In this document: piece after piece, positions 38,704 to 46,784 of the stretch | Layout: every line of letters begins with the position of its first letter | Numbering within the stretch: position 1 is the stretch's first letter | DNA from: Uliginosibacterium sp. | GTDB lineage: Bacteria > Pseudomonadota > Gammaproteobacteria > Burkholderiales > Rhodocyclaceae | Reading direction: 5' to 3' | Assembly (NCBI GenBank): GCA_016718265.1 | Contig: JADKDZ010000007.1 | Span: forward strand, 186,001-250,000 | DNA: 64,000 bases | The notes under the pieces: generated by a model | Databases searched by the model: none | Told to the model about the DNA's origin: nothing | Seen by the model: the letters and a program-made list of their open reading frames with translations, nothing else | Program-made: the position numbers and the translations under genes

Positions 38704-39134
38704 AAGCGCAAGCCCTCGCGACCCTCACCGCTGCTTTCCTCCACAGCACGCGGCCGATTCAAGCCTTGGGTGGCTTGCTGGCGCTGACGGCAGCCGGCGG
38801 CGGCATTCTGGCTGCCAGCCTTGGCTTCACCTGCGCCAGTGCAGCTTTCGGCCTCGCCTTCAGTCTAACGGCCGTGCTGGCCTGGTACGCGCTGCGCATC
38901 CACTTCGACGCCCAAGTCTTCGCCTGGCTGGCCGCTCAGCCTGAAAGCGAAGCCGCGCTGGCAGACTTCGATGCAGCCCTCGCCATGCTCGGCCTGCGCC
39001 AAGGCGGCGATACTCGCGATCTGGCACCGCGCGCCCGCGGCGCCCGTCGCCTGGTCACGCGGCTGGCCCAGGTCGTTCTGGGGCAGCTCATCCTCGTCCT
39101 GCTCGGAGGCGTGTTTCTGTATGCGCATCTTTGA
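38700..39134 (+). CDS. Small membrane protein of the lipid operon, unknown function
   Basis: 144 residues, starting inside the ynbD stop (GCATGA). Two hydrophobic helices in residues 20-65, an Ala-rich soluble stretch, and a last helix at the C-terminus (VVLGQLILVLLGGVFLYAHL). No enzyme motif is visible. Its 3' end overlaps the acyltransferase start by 14 bases, so it is translated as part of the operon and probably acts in the same membrane process. Confidence 0.7.
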   Translation: MKAQALATLTAAFLHSTRPIQALGGLLALTAAGGGILAASLGFTCASAAFGLAFSLTAVLAWYALRIHFDAQVFAWLAAQPESEAALADFDAALAMLGLRQGGDTRDLAPRARGARRLVTRLAQVVLGQLILVLLGGVFLYAHL

Positions 39135-39744
39135 TCGATTCGTCGGCAGGCTGCTGATCTCGGCCGCACGCCTGCTGACCGGCGCCTATGCCAACTGGCT
39201 GGGCTGCAAGCCGGAACCCCGCCAGCGCCTGTATTTCGCCAACCATGCGAGCCACCTCGATTTCCTGCTGCTGTGGGGCATGCTGCCGCCCGCACTGCGC
39301 CACAAGACCCGGCCCGTAGCCGGCGCGGATTACTGGAACGCCTCGGCCCTGCGCCGCTACGTGATCCATCGCGTGTTTCGCGGCGTATTGGTGACGCGCG
39401 GTGGCGGCGCAGCGGGGAGCGATCTGCTCGCCCCGCTGCGCGAGGCGCTGGCCGCAGGCGACTCGCTGATCTTCTTTCCCGAAGGCACGCGCTCGCCCGA
39501 CGGCGAGATCCAGGCCTTCAAGAGCGGGCTCTACCACCTGGCACACGATTACCCGCAGGTCGAATTCGTGCCGGTGCTGATGGAAAACCTGTCGCGCGTG
39601 ATGGGCAAGGGCGAGTTCCTGCCGGTGCCGCTGATCTGCGTGCTGAGCTTTGGCACACCGCTGGCATTGGCGCCTGACGAGGCCAAGCCGGCATTCCTCA
39701 CCCGTGCGCGTCAGGCCCTGATCGACCTGCTGCCCGCGCGCTGA
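39121..39744 (+). CDS. Lysophospholipid acyltransferase (PlsC family)
   Basis: 207 residues from ATG 39121 (MRIFDRFVGRLLIS); the open frame upstream is out of register with any family sequence. The acyltransferase motifs are intact: FANHASHLDFLLLWG (H-x4-D), then GGGAAGSDLLAP, then FFPEGTRSPDGEIQAFKSG. It would acylate a lyso-lipid acceptor at the inner membrane. The overlap with the preceding gene and 29-base gap to the cytidylyltransferase gene place it inside the ynb-like operon, an addition to the E. coli four-gene set. Confidence 0.87.
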   Translation: MRIFDRFVGRLLISAARLLTGAYANWLGCKPEPRQRLYFANHASHLDFLLLWGMLPPALRHKTRPVAGADYWNASALRRYVIHRVFRGVLVTRGGGAAGSDLLAPLREALAAGDSLIFFPEGTRSPDGEIQAFKSGLYHLAHDYPQVEFVPVLMENLSRVMGKGEFLPVPLICVLSFGTPLALAPDEAKPAFLTRARQALIDLLPAR

Positions 39745-39773
39745 ACACCTCCCCGCCCCCGACGAGACTCGCC

Positions 39774-40760
39774 ATGACACTCTCCGCCGACCTGCCCCTC
39801 CAGCTCTCTGCCCGCGTCCCCGAAGCCGCCCGCGAGGCGACCCTGTGGCTCTTTCTCGGCGTCGGTGCTGTTCTCGTCTTCGCCAGCCTGGTGGGCGCGC
39901 TGCTGCGCTGGCGCCTGGGGCCCCAGAACAGCGTCGTCGCCAACCTGAATGCGCGCATCAAGGCCTGGTGGGTGATGGTGGCCGTGATCGGCCTGGCGAT
40001 GCTGGGCGGCCACACCGGCGTGGTGCTGCTCTTCGGCCTGGTGTCTTTTCTCGCGCTGCGCGAGTTCATCACCCTCACCCACACCCGCCGCGGCGATCAT
40101 CTCGCGCTGCTGGCCTGCTTCTTCCTCTTTCTGCCGCTGCAATACCTGTTCGTGTGGCAGAACTGGTACGGCATGTTCTCGATCTTCGTGCCGGTGTACG
40201 CCTTCCTGCTGATGCCGTTTCTCGCCTGCCTCGGCCACGACACGACAAACTTCCTCGCCCGCGCCACGCAGACGCAGTGGGGGCTGATGATCTGCGTCTA
40301 TGCCATCTCGCACGTCCCGGCCCTGCTCGCCCTGCAGATCCCGGGCTTTGCGGAGCGCAACCTGCTGCTGGTGATCTTCCTGATCCTCGTCGTGCAGTCC
40401 AGCGACGTGCTGCAGTACGTGTGGGGCAAGCTCCTGGGGCGGCGCAAGATCGCGCCGAATGTGTCGCCCTCCAAGACCCTGGAAGGCTTCCTCGGGGGCG
40501 TAGCAAGCGCCACCGCACTCGGCGCAGCGATGTGGTGGATCACGCCTTTCACGCCGTTGCAGGCGGCCGGCATGGCGCTGGCGATCACGCTGATGGGCTT
40601 CGCCGGTGGCCTGGTCATGTCAGCCATCAAGCGCGACCGCGGCGTGAAGGACTGGGGCCACCTCATCGAAGGCCACGGCGGCATGCTCGACCGCCTCGAC
40701 TCGGTGTGCTTCTCGGCACCGATCTTCTTCCACCTCGTGCGCTACTTCTTTACACCCTGA
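39774..40760 (+). CDS. ynbB: Phosphatidate cytidylyltransferase family protein (YnbB-like)
   Basis: 328 residues with eight or nine membrane helices and the CdsA signature SAIKRDRGVKDWGHLIEGHG followed by GMLDRLDS near the C-terminus. CdsA-type enzymes make CDP-diacylglycerol, the donor used by CDP-alcohol transferases such as the ynbA-like protein six genes earlier. A separate housekeeping cdsA is expected elsewhere, so this copy is likely dedicated to the operon's product. It is the last gene of the run. Confidence 0.88.
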   Translation: MTLSADLPLQLSARVPEAAREATLWLFLGVGAVLVFASLVGALLRWRLGPQNSVVANLNARIKAWWVMVAVIGLAMLGGHTGVVLLFGLVSFLALREFITLTHTRRGDHLALLACFFLFLPLQYLFVWQNWYGMFSIFVPVYAFLLMPFLACLGHDTTNFLARATQTQWGLMICVYAISHVPALLALQIPGFAERNLLLVIFLILVVQSSDVLQYVWGKLLGRRKIAPNVSPSKTLEGFLGGVASATALGAAMWWITPFTPLQAAGMALAITLMGFAGGLVMSAIKRDRGVKDWGHLIEGHGGMLDRLDSVCFSAPIFFHLVRYFFTP

Positions 40761-41041
40761 GCCCCTGCCTGCACAGCCGCGCGGCACGGGCCTCTGCAGC
40801 ACTGCCAGCCTGAAACCAAGGAAAACAAAGGCTCGGCGAAGCATCTACCCGAAGAACAAGGCGGCGTGCGCCTCTACAAGCATCGGCTTAGCGGCCCGGA
40901 ATTCACACGGGTCGCGCCTTCCCGCCGGCTGATCGTCGGCGCAGGAAGAGACTGCCAAAACCCGAAAAAGCGGCCTATAGTGGAACCGGGCGCGAAAGCG
41001 GTCAGCCCTCGCGCTTTTTGCCATCCACTCAGGAGGAGTTT

Positions 41042-41176
41042 ATGAGCAATAAGGAACAGCACAGCAACAAGCAGTCGAAGAAAACCCCTGCCCTGACGCT
41101 GAAAGAAAAGCGCCAGCACAAAGCCGAAAAACGCCACTCCAAAACGATCCAGCAGTTGTTCCCCAGCCCGCGCTGA
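41042..41176 (+). CDS. Small basic protein, 44 residues
   Basis: Starts at ATG 41042 behind AGGAGGAG, one of the strongest ribosome sites in the window. The product is very basic (MSNKEQHSNKQSKKTPALTL, then KEKRQHKAEKRHSK) with no hydrophobic segment and is probably helical or disordered. A terminator lies 70 bases downstream, so it has its own transcript unit. Function unknown; nucleic-acid or ribosome binding would fit the charge but is a guess. Confidence 0.6.
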   Translation: MSNKEQHSNKQSKKTPALTLKEKRQHKAEKRHSKTIQQLFPSPR

Positions 41177-41247
41177 CCGCCCCGATACGCTCCCCATCGC
41201 GATTCAATTTGCGAACCGGCGCCTGACCGCGCCGACACCACGATAAG

Positions 41248-41276
41248 ACGCCCCGCTCAGCGGGGCGTTGTTTTTT
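41248..41276 (+). terminator. Terminator after small basic gene
   Basis: ACGCCCCGC / GCGGGGCGT stem with a three-base loop, then TTGTTTTTT. It separates the rightward genes from the leftward glycan cluster. Confidence 0.9.
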
Positions 41277-41331
41277 GAGGGCGCCTCCACCGATCTTTTG
41301 CCCGCCGCGATTCGGCGCTGGCCGCCCGGGC

Positions 41332-42459
41332 TCAACGCCGGCGTAAGGCCAGATACTGCTGCTGCAGCCCCTGCACCACCGAGTCCAGCCCGTAGTGCTT
41401 CACTACCCGCTCGCGCGCGGCCGGGCCCATGGCGGAGGCATCCTGGCTGAGTTCATCGAGCGCCGCGGCCATGGCATCCGCCTCGTGGGTGACGATTCTG
41501 CCGCAGTCGCCGACAATGTCACGCGCGTCGCCCACGTCGGTGCTGACGACCGGCACGCCACAGCTCATGGCCTCGACCAGCACGTTGGGGAAGCCTTCGC
41601 TGCGCGAGCTGAGCGCGAGCACGTCAAACGCCGGATACACCGCGTGCACCTCACTCAGCGGCCCCAGCAGGTAGCAGGCATTCTCCAGCCCAAGCGCTGA
41701 CAACACACGCATCAACTCGGGATTGTCGGCGTCCAGCCCCTTGCCGACGAGCACCGCACGGGCCGTCGGGCGCAGTTTCAGCAAGGCGGCAAAGGCGGCG
41801 AGGAACAGGGCGTGATTTTTTACCGGGCTCCAGCGGGCGACCATCCCGATCACCGGAACATCGTCGGCCAGGCCCAGTTGGCCTCGCAGGCGAGCGCGTG
41901 CGTCCGCGTCGGGCGTGAACAGCCCGGTATCCACGCCGTTAGGCAGCAGCGCGGTCCGCTCGGCTGGCCAGCCGAGGTTGCGGGCGCAGTACGCGGCACT
42001 GCGTGCCGAGACGTTGAAAATGGTCGCTACGCGGGCCAGATACAGGCCGGAAAACCGGATCACCAGGCGCGTGAACAGGCTGTGGGCGTGGGCCGCGTCA
42101 GGCGTGTCGCGCACGCTCCAGCACACCGTCGGCGCCGGCTGCAGGCGCGCGGCGGCGAACGAGGCGGCGAGGTTGCCGTGGTACATCCAGCCTTGCAGGA
42201 TGTCTGGCTGGATTTCGCGCACTGCGGCCAGAAAACGTCCGATCTCGGCCAGTGGCCAGCGGCCGGGCGTAAGGCGCAGCATCACCGGCTCAATGCCGAT
42301 TGCTTGAAAGCGCGGCAGGAGATCCTCCTGCTGGCCGAGCACGATCAGGCTCGGCTCAAACAGCTTGCGATCAAGCCGGCTGAGGAGCTTGAGCAAGGCA
42401 TGCTCGGCGCCGCCGACGCCCAGCGCAGTGATCACGAAACACAGGCGGATCGGTCTCAT
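41332..42459 (-). CDS. Glycosyltransferase, GT4 family
   Basis: A 375-residue GT-B enzyme. The N-terminal ALGVGGAEHALLKLL is a typical GT4 donor/acceptor loop. The C-terminal domain has MVARWSPVKNH, LLGPLSEVHAVYPAFDVLAL, and the EX7E motif SRSEGFPNVLVEAMSCGVPV. It transfers a sugar from a nucleotide donor onto a growing surface glycan in the cytoplasm. Its start overlaps the end of the WecA-like gene (ATGA), so it is the last gene of a three-gene leftward operon. Confidence 0.9.
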   Translation of the reverse strand: MRPIRLCFVITALGVGGAEHALLKLLSRLDRKLFEPSLIVLGQQEDLLPRFQAIGIEPVMLRLTPGRWPLAEIGRFLAAVREIQPDILQGWMYHGNLAASFAAARLQPAPTVCWSVRDTPDAAHAHSLFTRLVIRFSGLYLARVATIFNVSARSAAYCARNLGWPAERTALLPNGVDTGLFTPDADARARLRGQLGLADDVPVIGMVARWSPVKNHALFLAAFAALLKLRPTARAVLVGKGLDADNPELMRVLSALGLENACYLLGPLSEVHAVYPAFDVLALSSRSEGFPNVLVEAMSCGVPVVSTDVGDARDIVGDCGRIVTHEADAMAAALDELSQDASAMGPAARERVVKHYGLDSVVQGLQQQYLALRRR

Positions 42460-43499
42460 GGCGCCGGCTCCGCATCAACACTTTCCCACACCCGCAGCCA
42501 GGCCATCTTCGCCAGCAGCAAGCCGATGAAGACCAGCAGCAACAAGCCCGCCGACGCCCCCAGTCGCCACAGAACCAGGCCCAGACCGGCCAGCGCGGCA
42601 TCCAGCGCCCACAGCATCGGCACCGAAAGTTCGACCGAATAGCCCTTGTAGAGCAGCAGATGATGCAGATGGCTGCGGTCGGCGCGCATCGGGCTGACGC
42701 CGCGCAGCATGCGCCGCACGCTCACCGTCACCATGTCCATCACCGGCAGCGCGGCGGCATACAGCAGCAGGACCGAGGGCATCGCCGGACGCGGCCCGCG
42801 CGCCAGCATCAGCGCAAACCAGCACAGCAGCAGGCCCAGCGCCAGGGCGCCGGCATCGCCGAGAAAGACCCGCGCCCGTGCCTGCCAGGGGTGGCGGGCA
42901 TTGCAGGCCAGAAAACCCAGCAAAGCGGAAATCAGGCCCGCGATGAGCAGGAAGCTTGTGCCATCGCCGCCTTGCCAGGCCACCACGGCCAGCGTGAGCA
43001 AGGCGACCAGCAGATAACCGCCGGCAAGGCCATCGGCACCGTCGGCCATGTTGATCGCGTTCGTCACCGCCACGATCACCAGCAGCGACACCGGCACCGC
43101 CAGCACATCGAGCGGAATGCCCCCGGCCAGCCCCGGCACGGGAATTGACGCGAGCACGAAGCCGCTGGTGCGCAGCAGAAGCCAGGCGGCAAAGAACTGG
43201 GCAACGAGCTTCACACGCGCGGACAGCGGCCGCATGTCATCCAGGATGCCAACCGCCAGCATCAGCCCCACCGGCACAATCGCATGGCTGAGGTTGCCGC
43301 TGATACCGCGCACCTTCACCGCCAGAATGTAGGCCAACATGATCGCGATGCCACCCACCACCGGCACCGCGCCGACGTGCTGCTTGCGCGCATCCGGCTT
43401 GTCGACCAGCGCGAGCCAGGGCGCGAGCCAGGCCAGCAGCAGACAGGCAGACAGCGCCGTCAGGAAGGGAAACACCACGAAGTTGAAGGTCAGGCCCAT
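42456..43499 (-). CDS. WecA-like undecaprenyl-phosphate sugar-1-phosphate transferase
   Basis: 347 residues with about eleven membrane helices. Family motifs are visible: KPDARKQHVGAVPVVGGI, the catalytic region VGILDDMRP, NAINMADGADGLAGG and VFLGDAGALALG, plus the HLHHLLLYKG cytoplasmic loop. Such enzymes load the first sugar phosphate onto undecaprenyl phosphate and so start O-antigen, enterobacterial common antigen or similar polymers. It lies between two GT4 genes of the same operon. The exact sugar, GlcNAc or another, is not readable. Confidence 0.9.
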   Translation of the reverse strand: MGLTFNFVVFPFLTALSACLLLAWLAPWLALVDKPDARKQHVGAVPVVGGIAIMLAYILAVKVRGISGNLSHAIVPVGLMLAVGILDDMRPLSARVKLVAQFFAAWLLLRTSGFVLASIPVPGLAGGIPLDVLAVPVSLLVIVAVTNAINMADGADGLAGGYLLVALLTLAVVAWQGGDGTSFLLIAGLISALLGFLACNARHPWQARARVFLGDAGALALGLLLCWFALMLARGPRPAMPSVLLLYAAALPVMDMVTVSVRRMLRGVSPMRADRSHLHHLLLYKGYSVELSVPMLWALDAALAGLGLVLWRLGASAGLLLLVFIGLLLAKMAWLRVWESVDAEPAP

Positions 43500-43505
43500 C
43501 TCGGC

Positions 43506-44621
43506 TTAATCATCCCGCAGCCCGTAGGCGCGAAAACTGTGCGCCACCACGCACGCATCGGAATATAGGGTTACAACAGTCTTTCTAGCGGATTGCCCCA
43601 AGAGCCTTGCCAGATGCGGGTCTTCAAGCACGCGCTGAATGGCCGCCGCCAGCGCCGCCGCATCGCCCGGCGGCACGAGGAAGCCGTTTTCGCCATTCAC
43701 CACCAGCTCGCGCGACCCCGCCACATCCGTGCCCACCATCGGCTTGCCGCAGGCCGCGCCTTCCAGCAAGGCGCGCGGCATGCCTTCGCCCTGGGTGCTG
43801 GCCAGCACCACCACGTCGGCCGATTGCGTGAGCGCCAGCACATCGCTGCGCTGGCCGAGGAATTCTACCGCCCCTTCCGCCTGCCATTCGGCCAGTTGCG
43901 CCGCGGCGATGCATTCCGGATTGCCGGGATCGGGCGCGCCGGCGAGCAGAAAGCGCGCATCCGGCAGCGCCCCACGCACGATGCGCGCCGCTGCCACGTA
44001 TTCCGCGATGCCCTTGGAGGCCAGCAGCCGCCCCATCATCAGCACCACGCGACCGGGCACATGGTCCACTGGCGGCGCGAACAAGGCCGTATCGATACCA
44101 TCCCCCGGCACCACGCGCGCATTGGCGTGGCGCAAGACGCCGAAATCGGCCAGCGTCTTCAGATTGTCTTGATTCTGAAACAGCACCTGGCTGCCGCGCA
44201 GCGCAAAACGATACAGCGCCAGCACCACCGGCCGGATCAGTCGCGCCTTGGGCGTATCCGCCAGCATCGCGAAGCCCAGCCCGGTGATCGAATTCACCAC
44301 CCGCGCCACGCCCGCCAGCCGCGCCGCAAACGAGCCATAAATCACGCACTTGATCGTGAAGTGATGCACCACGTCTGGCCGGATCTCGCGATACAGCCGC
44401 CACAGGCGCCAGATCGTCAGCAGCTCGGCGAGCGGATTGATGCCACTGCGCGACACCGCAAACGGTCGCCAGTCAAAGCCCTCGTCGCGCAGGCGCTGGG
44501 CGAACTCCCCTGGCGGACTCAGCAACACCAGCTCATGCCCGGCCGCGCGCAAGGCGCGGGCAAGCGCGCGCTTGAAGTTGAAGAGGAACCAGTCGGTGTT
44601 GGCGAAGAGGAGAATGCGCAT
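43506..44621 (-). CDS. Glycosyltransferase, GT4 family (PglA-like)
   Basis: 371 residues: N-terminal MRILLFANTDWFLFNFKRAL and HHFTIKCVIYGSFAARLAGV are features of the CapM/PglA branch. The C-terminal MMGRLLASKGIAEYVAAARI and the donor motif STQGEGMPRALLEGAACGKP are typical GT4. First gene of the leftward glycan operon, six bases from the WecA-like gene. Likely adds the second sugar to the lipid-linked chain; polymer identity is unknown. Confidence 0.9.
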   Translation of the reverse strand: MRILLFANTDWFLFNFKRALARALRAAGHELVLLSPPGEFAQRLRDEGFDWRPFAVSRSGINPLAELLTIWRLWRLYREIRPDVVHHFTIKCVIYGSFAARLAGVARVVNSITGLGFAMLADTPKARLIRPVVLALYRFALRGSQVLFQNQDNLKTLADFGVLRHANARVVPGDGIDTALFAPPVDHVPGRVVLMMGRLLASKGIAEYVAAARIVRGALPDARFLLAGAPDPGNPECIAAAQLAEWQAEGAVEFLGQRSDVLALTQSADVVVLASTQGEGMPRALLEGAACGKPMVGTDVAGSRELVVNGENGFLVPPGDAAALAAAIQRVLEDPHLARLLGQSARKTVVTLYSDACVVAHSFRAYGLRDD

Positions 44622-44792
44622 CAGGGAGAACGGCTCGGGGCGAACAGATCGCGAAGCTTGGCGCGTCCCGACGCCATGCCAGCAGGGCCCCGGATGTTAC
44701 CGCGAGATGGGCGGCTCACCACCACAGTGCCGTCACGGCGGCACGAAATCTTCGCCCTGCTTGACGCACGCGGCCATCCGGCCGCGCCATGC

Positions 44793-44816
44793 AAAAAGGG
44801 GCTTTCGCCCCTTTTT
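44793..44816. terminator. Bidirectional terminator
   Basis: AAAAAGGGGC / GCCCCTTTTT stem with TTTC loop. It ends the leftward DUF1161 gene and could also stop rightward transcription. Confidence 0.85.
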
Positions 44817-44839
44817 AGAACCTGCACTGACCGCCCGAC

Positions 44840-45064
44840 TCAGCTACCGCGCTCGTACACGATCTGCTTGCTGCCCGCCTCGCAGCTACCGACCACTTTC
44901 TTGCCGCTGGCCTCGCCCGCAGGAACGACCTCCAGCGTGAACTGTTTCACGCCATGGCCCTGGATCTTTGCTTCAATTTCTGCCTTCAGCTCATCGCATG
45001 ACTTGGCGGCATGGGCCGGGCCCGCCAGCACCATGACGCAGACTGCCACCCATACTGCTCGCAT
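44840..45064 (-). CDS. DUF1161 family periplasmic protein
   Basis: 74 residues from ATG 45064: signal peptide MRAVWVAVCVMVLAGPAHA, then a small domain with SCDELKAEIEAKIQGHGV and VVGSCEAGSKQIVYER. The two Cys probably form a disulfide. This matches DUF1161, small secreted proteins of unknown role. A longer in-frame start at 45100 adds 12 residues ahead of the signal peptide and is unlikely. Terminator follows. Confidence 0.78.
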   Translation of the reverse strand: MRAVWVAVCVMVLAGPAHAAKSCDELKAEIEAKIQGHGVKQFTLEVVPAGEASGKKVVGSCEAGSKQIVYERGS

Positions 45065-45157
45065 TGTCGCCCCCTCGCACACACAGATGCCACATGGCAA
45101 ATCGAGTGTAGGCCTGTGCTTTGGTACCTGCGATACCGACCAAGGGGCATTTCTTCA

Positions 45158-45871
45158 TCAACGCAACACCAGGCCAGACACCCAGTTGGCGTAAAGTTGC
45201 CGGGTGACCTGGCGCATGGCCCCCAGCTTTTGCTCAAGCTGGGCGTACTGGCTCGCGGGCGGCTGAACAGAAGCGGGCAAGCGCTCTGCCTGTGCAAATT
45301 CACTTGACCAGTCACGGTTCCAGTCATGAATCATGGCTTCGGTCATCTCGACGTGGCCCTGCATGGCCAGATGCGGCCCGAGCACGAAGGCCTGATTCGC
45401 ACAGGCGTCATTCGTCATGATCCGCTCGGCGCCAGGGGGCAGCGAAAATGTCTCGCCATGCCATTGATAGACCGGAAAACGCGTCGCCCCTCCCAGCCAG
45501 TGCCGGGCCGCCGGCGTAGGCGTCGCAAATACCTCGCTCCAGCCGATTTCCTTGCAGGGATTCCGGCGCACCTCGCCGCCAAGCGCCTTCGACATCAGTT
45601 GCCCGCCAAGACAGTGGCCGATCACGGGAACGCCCGCTGCGACGGCCTGGCGAATCAAGGCAAGCTCTGGCTTGATCCAGGGCAGCGGGTCATTCACGCT
45701 CATCGGCCCCCCCATGAAGCACAGTCCGCCAAACGCGAGCGGCGAGGCGGGAATCGACGCGCCTTCATCGACCGCGACAAGCTCCCATGGGATGGCAAGC
45801 TCATCGAGGTATTCAGTGAAATGGCCGGGGCTCACCTGGGGCGCATGACGAAAGACGGCAACGGGCTTCAT
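45158..45871 (-). CDS. Class I glutamine amidotransferase-like protein
   Basis: 237 residues from ATG 45871 (MKPVAVFRHAPQVSPGHF). The GATase1 fold is clear: GGLCFMGGPMSVND, nucleophile Cys in VPVIGHCLGGQLMSKALGG, and catalytic His with following Glu in MQGHVEMTEAMI. It resembles stand-alone GMP synthase-type amidotransferase domains (YfeJ group) whose substrate is usually a small gamma-glutamyl compound. The long open frame upstream is not part of the gene. No synthase partner lies beside it. Confidence 0.85.
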   Translation of the reverse strand: MKPVAVFRHAPQVSPGHFTEYLDELAIPWELVAVDEGASIPASPLAFGGLCFMGGPMSVNDPLPWIKPELALIRQAVAAGVPVIGHCLGGQLMSKALGGEVRRNPCKEIGWSEVFATPTPAARHWLGGATRFPVYQWHGETFSLPPGAERIMTNDACANQAFVLGPHLAMQGHVEMTEAMIHDWNRDWSSEFAQAERLPASVQPPASQYAQLEQKLGAMRQVTRQLYANWVSGLVLR

Positions 45872-46036
45872 GAGGTGTGTGTGTGCAGGAAGATATGGAC
45901 GCCAGCCCCAAGCACAACCCGAGCCAGCCCGCCCCTGCCGGCGGCGCGACGCAGCCGCGCCCTGCATTATTCGGGCAGCACTGACAGCCTGACACCGTGA
46001 CGGCGTATCATGGCCGCCCTGGATTGCATCACTGAA

Positions 46037-46642
46037 ATGGACCCCGTCATGACCCTGTCTCCCTCCCCGATCTCTGTGCCGTTTACGGATGACGAGCTTG
46101 ACGAACTGGCTGATTTTCTCGATTCGGATCTGGTGCCGACCGAAGCGATGGATATCTCCATGCTGCATGGCTTCCTGACTGCCCTGGCACTGAGCCCGGA
46201 GCCCGCCGCAACCGAAACGTGGTACCCCATGATCTGGGGCGAAGATGACGCGGCGCCGGAATTCAGTTCCGCGACACAGCAAGCCCATGTGGAATCACTC
46301 GTGCAGCGGCTTTTCGCCCAGATAGCCAACACCATCGACCAATCCCTGCCCAGTTTCGAGCCCGTGCTCTATGTGGATGACGCCGACAAGCTGGACGTTG
46401 CGCGCCCCTGGTGCTTCGGTTTCTCGCAGGGCGTCTGGCTCCAGGAGGAAGCCTGGGCGCCCTTGTTCGAAGACGACACGCTGGGCGCCTTGCTCGACCC
46501 GATACTCGACTGTGCCGACGACGAGGCGCGCGCGGCCCTCGAGAAAGCCGGCGAGGATCTGACAGCGTGGGAACACGAGGTCGCCGCAGCCCTGCCAGAC
46601 ATCGTGGCGGAGATCCAGACTTTCTTGCACCGCAAATCCTGA
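46037..46642 (+). CDS. UPF0149 / YecA-like family protein
   Basis: About 201 residues with FTDDELDELADFLDSD near the start and MDISMLHGFLTALAL, the HGFL segment typical of UPF0149 (YgfB/YecA) proteins. RPWCFGFSQGVWLQEEAW lies in the second half. It is acidic and helical. The C-terminal SEC-C zinc motif of YecA is absent. The start could be 46010, 46037 or 46049; none has a clear ribosome site. Function is not established for this group. Confidence 0.75.
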   Translation: MDPVMTLSPSPISVPFTDDELDELADFLDSDLVPTEAMDISMLHGFLTALALSPEPAATETWYPMIWGEDDAAPEFSSATQQAHVESLVQRLFAQIANTIDQSLPSFEPVLYVDDADKLDVARPWCFGFSQGVWLQEEAWAPLFEDDTLGALLDPILDCADDEARAALEKAGEDLTAWEHEVAAALPDIVAEIQTFLHRKS

Positions 46643-46700
46643 ACCGGGGCCCGGCAGCCGCAAACGGGGGGATTGGCGGGAGCGGCGATACTTTCTATAT

Positions 46701-46714
46701 TGCAGTGCACAACA
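46701..46714. promoter_or_regulatory. Motif shared with pflB upstream region
   Basis: TGCAGTGCACAACA, whose reverse complement TGTTGTGCACTGCA matches 51541-51554 at 13 of 14 positions. It lies 71 bases before the patZ-like gene. A common regulator is possible. Confidence 0.4.
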
Positions 46715-46784
46715 CCTGAAAGCGGCCGCGGGCCTTCGCGGCGATTGTTGCACCCGGCTGCCGGGTGTCTCTGAGGATGCGGCC

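Noticed and set aside
40981..41030. Possible terminator between ynbB-like gene and the small basic gene (GCGCTTTTTG)
   Set aside because: The stem is only about five base pairs with a long loop; too weak to list.
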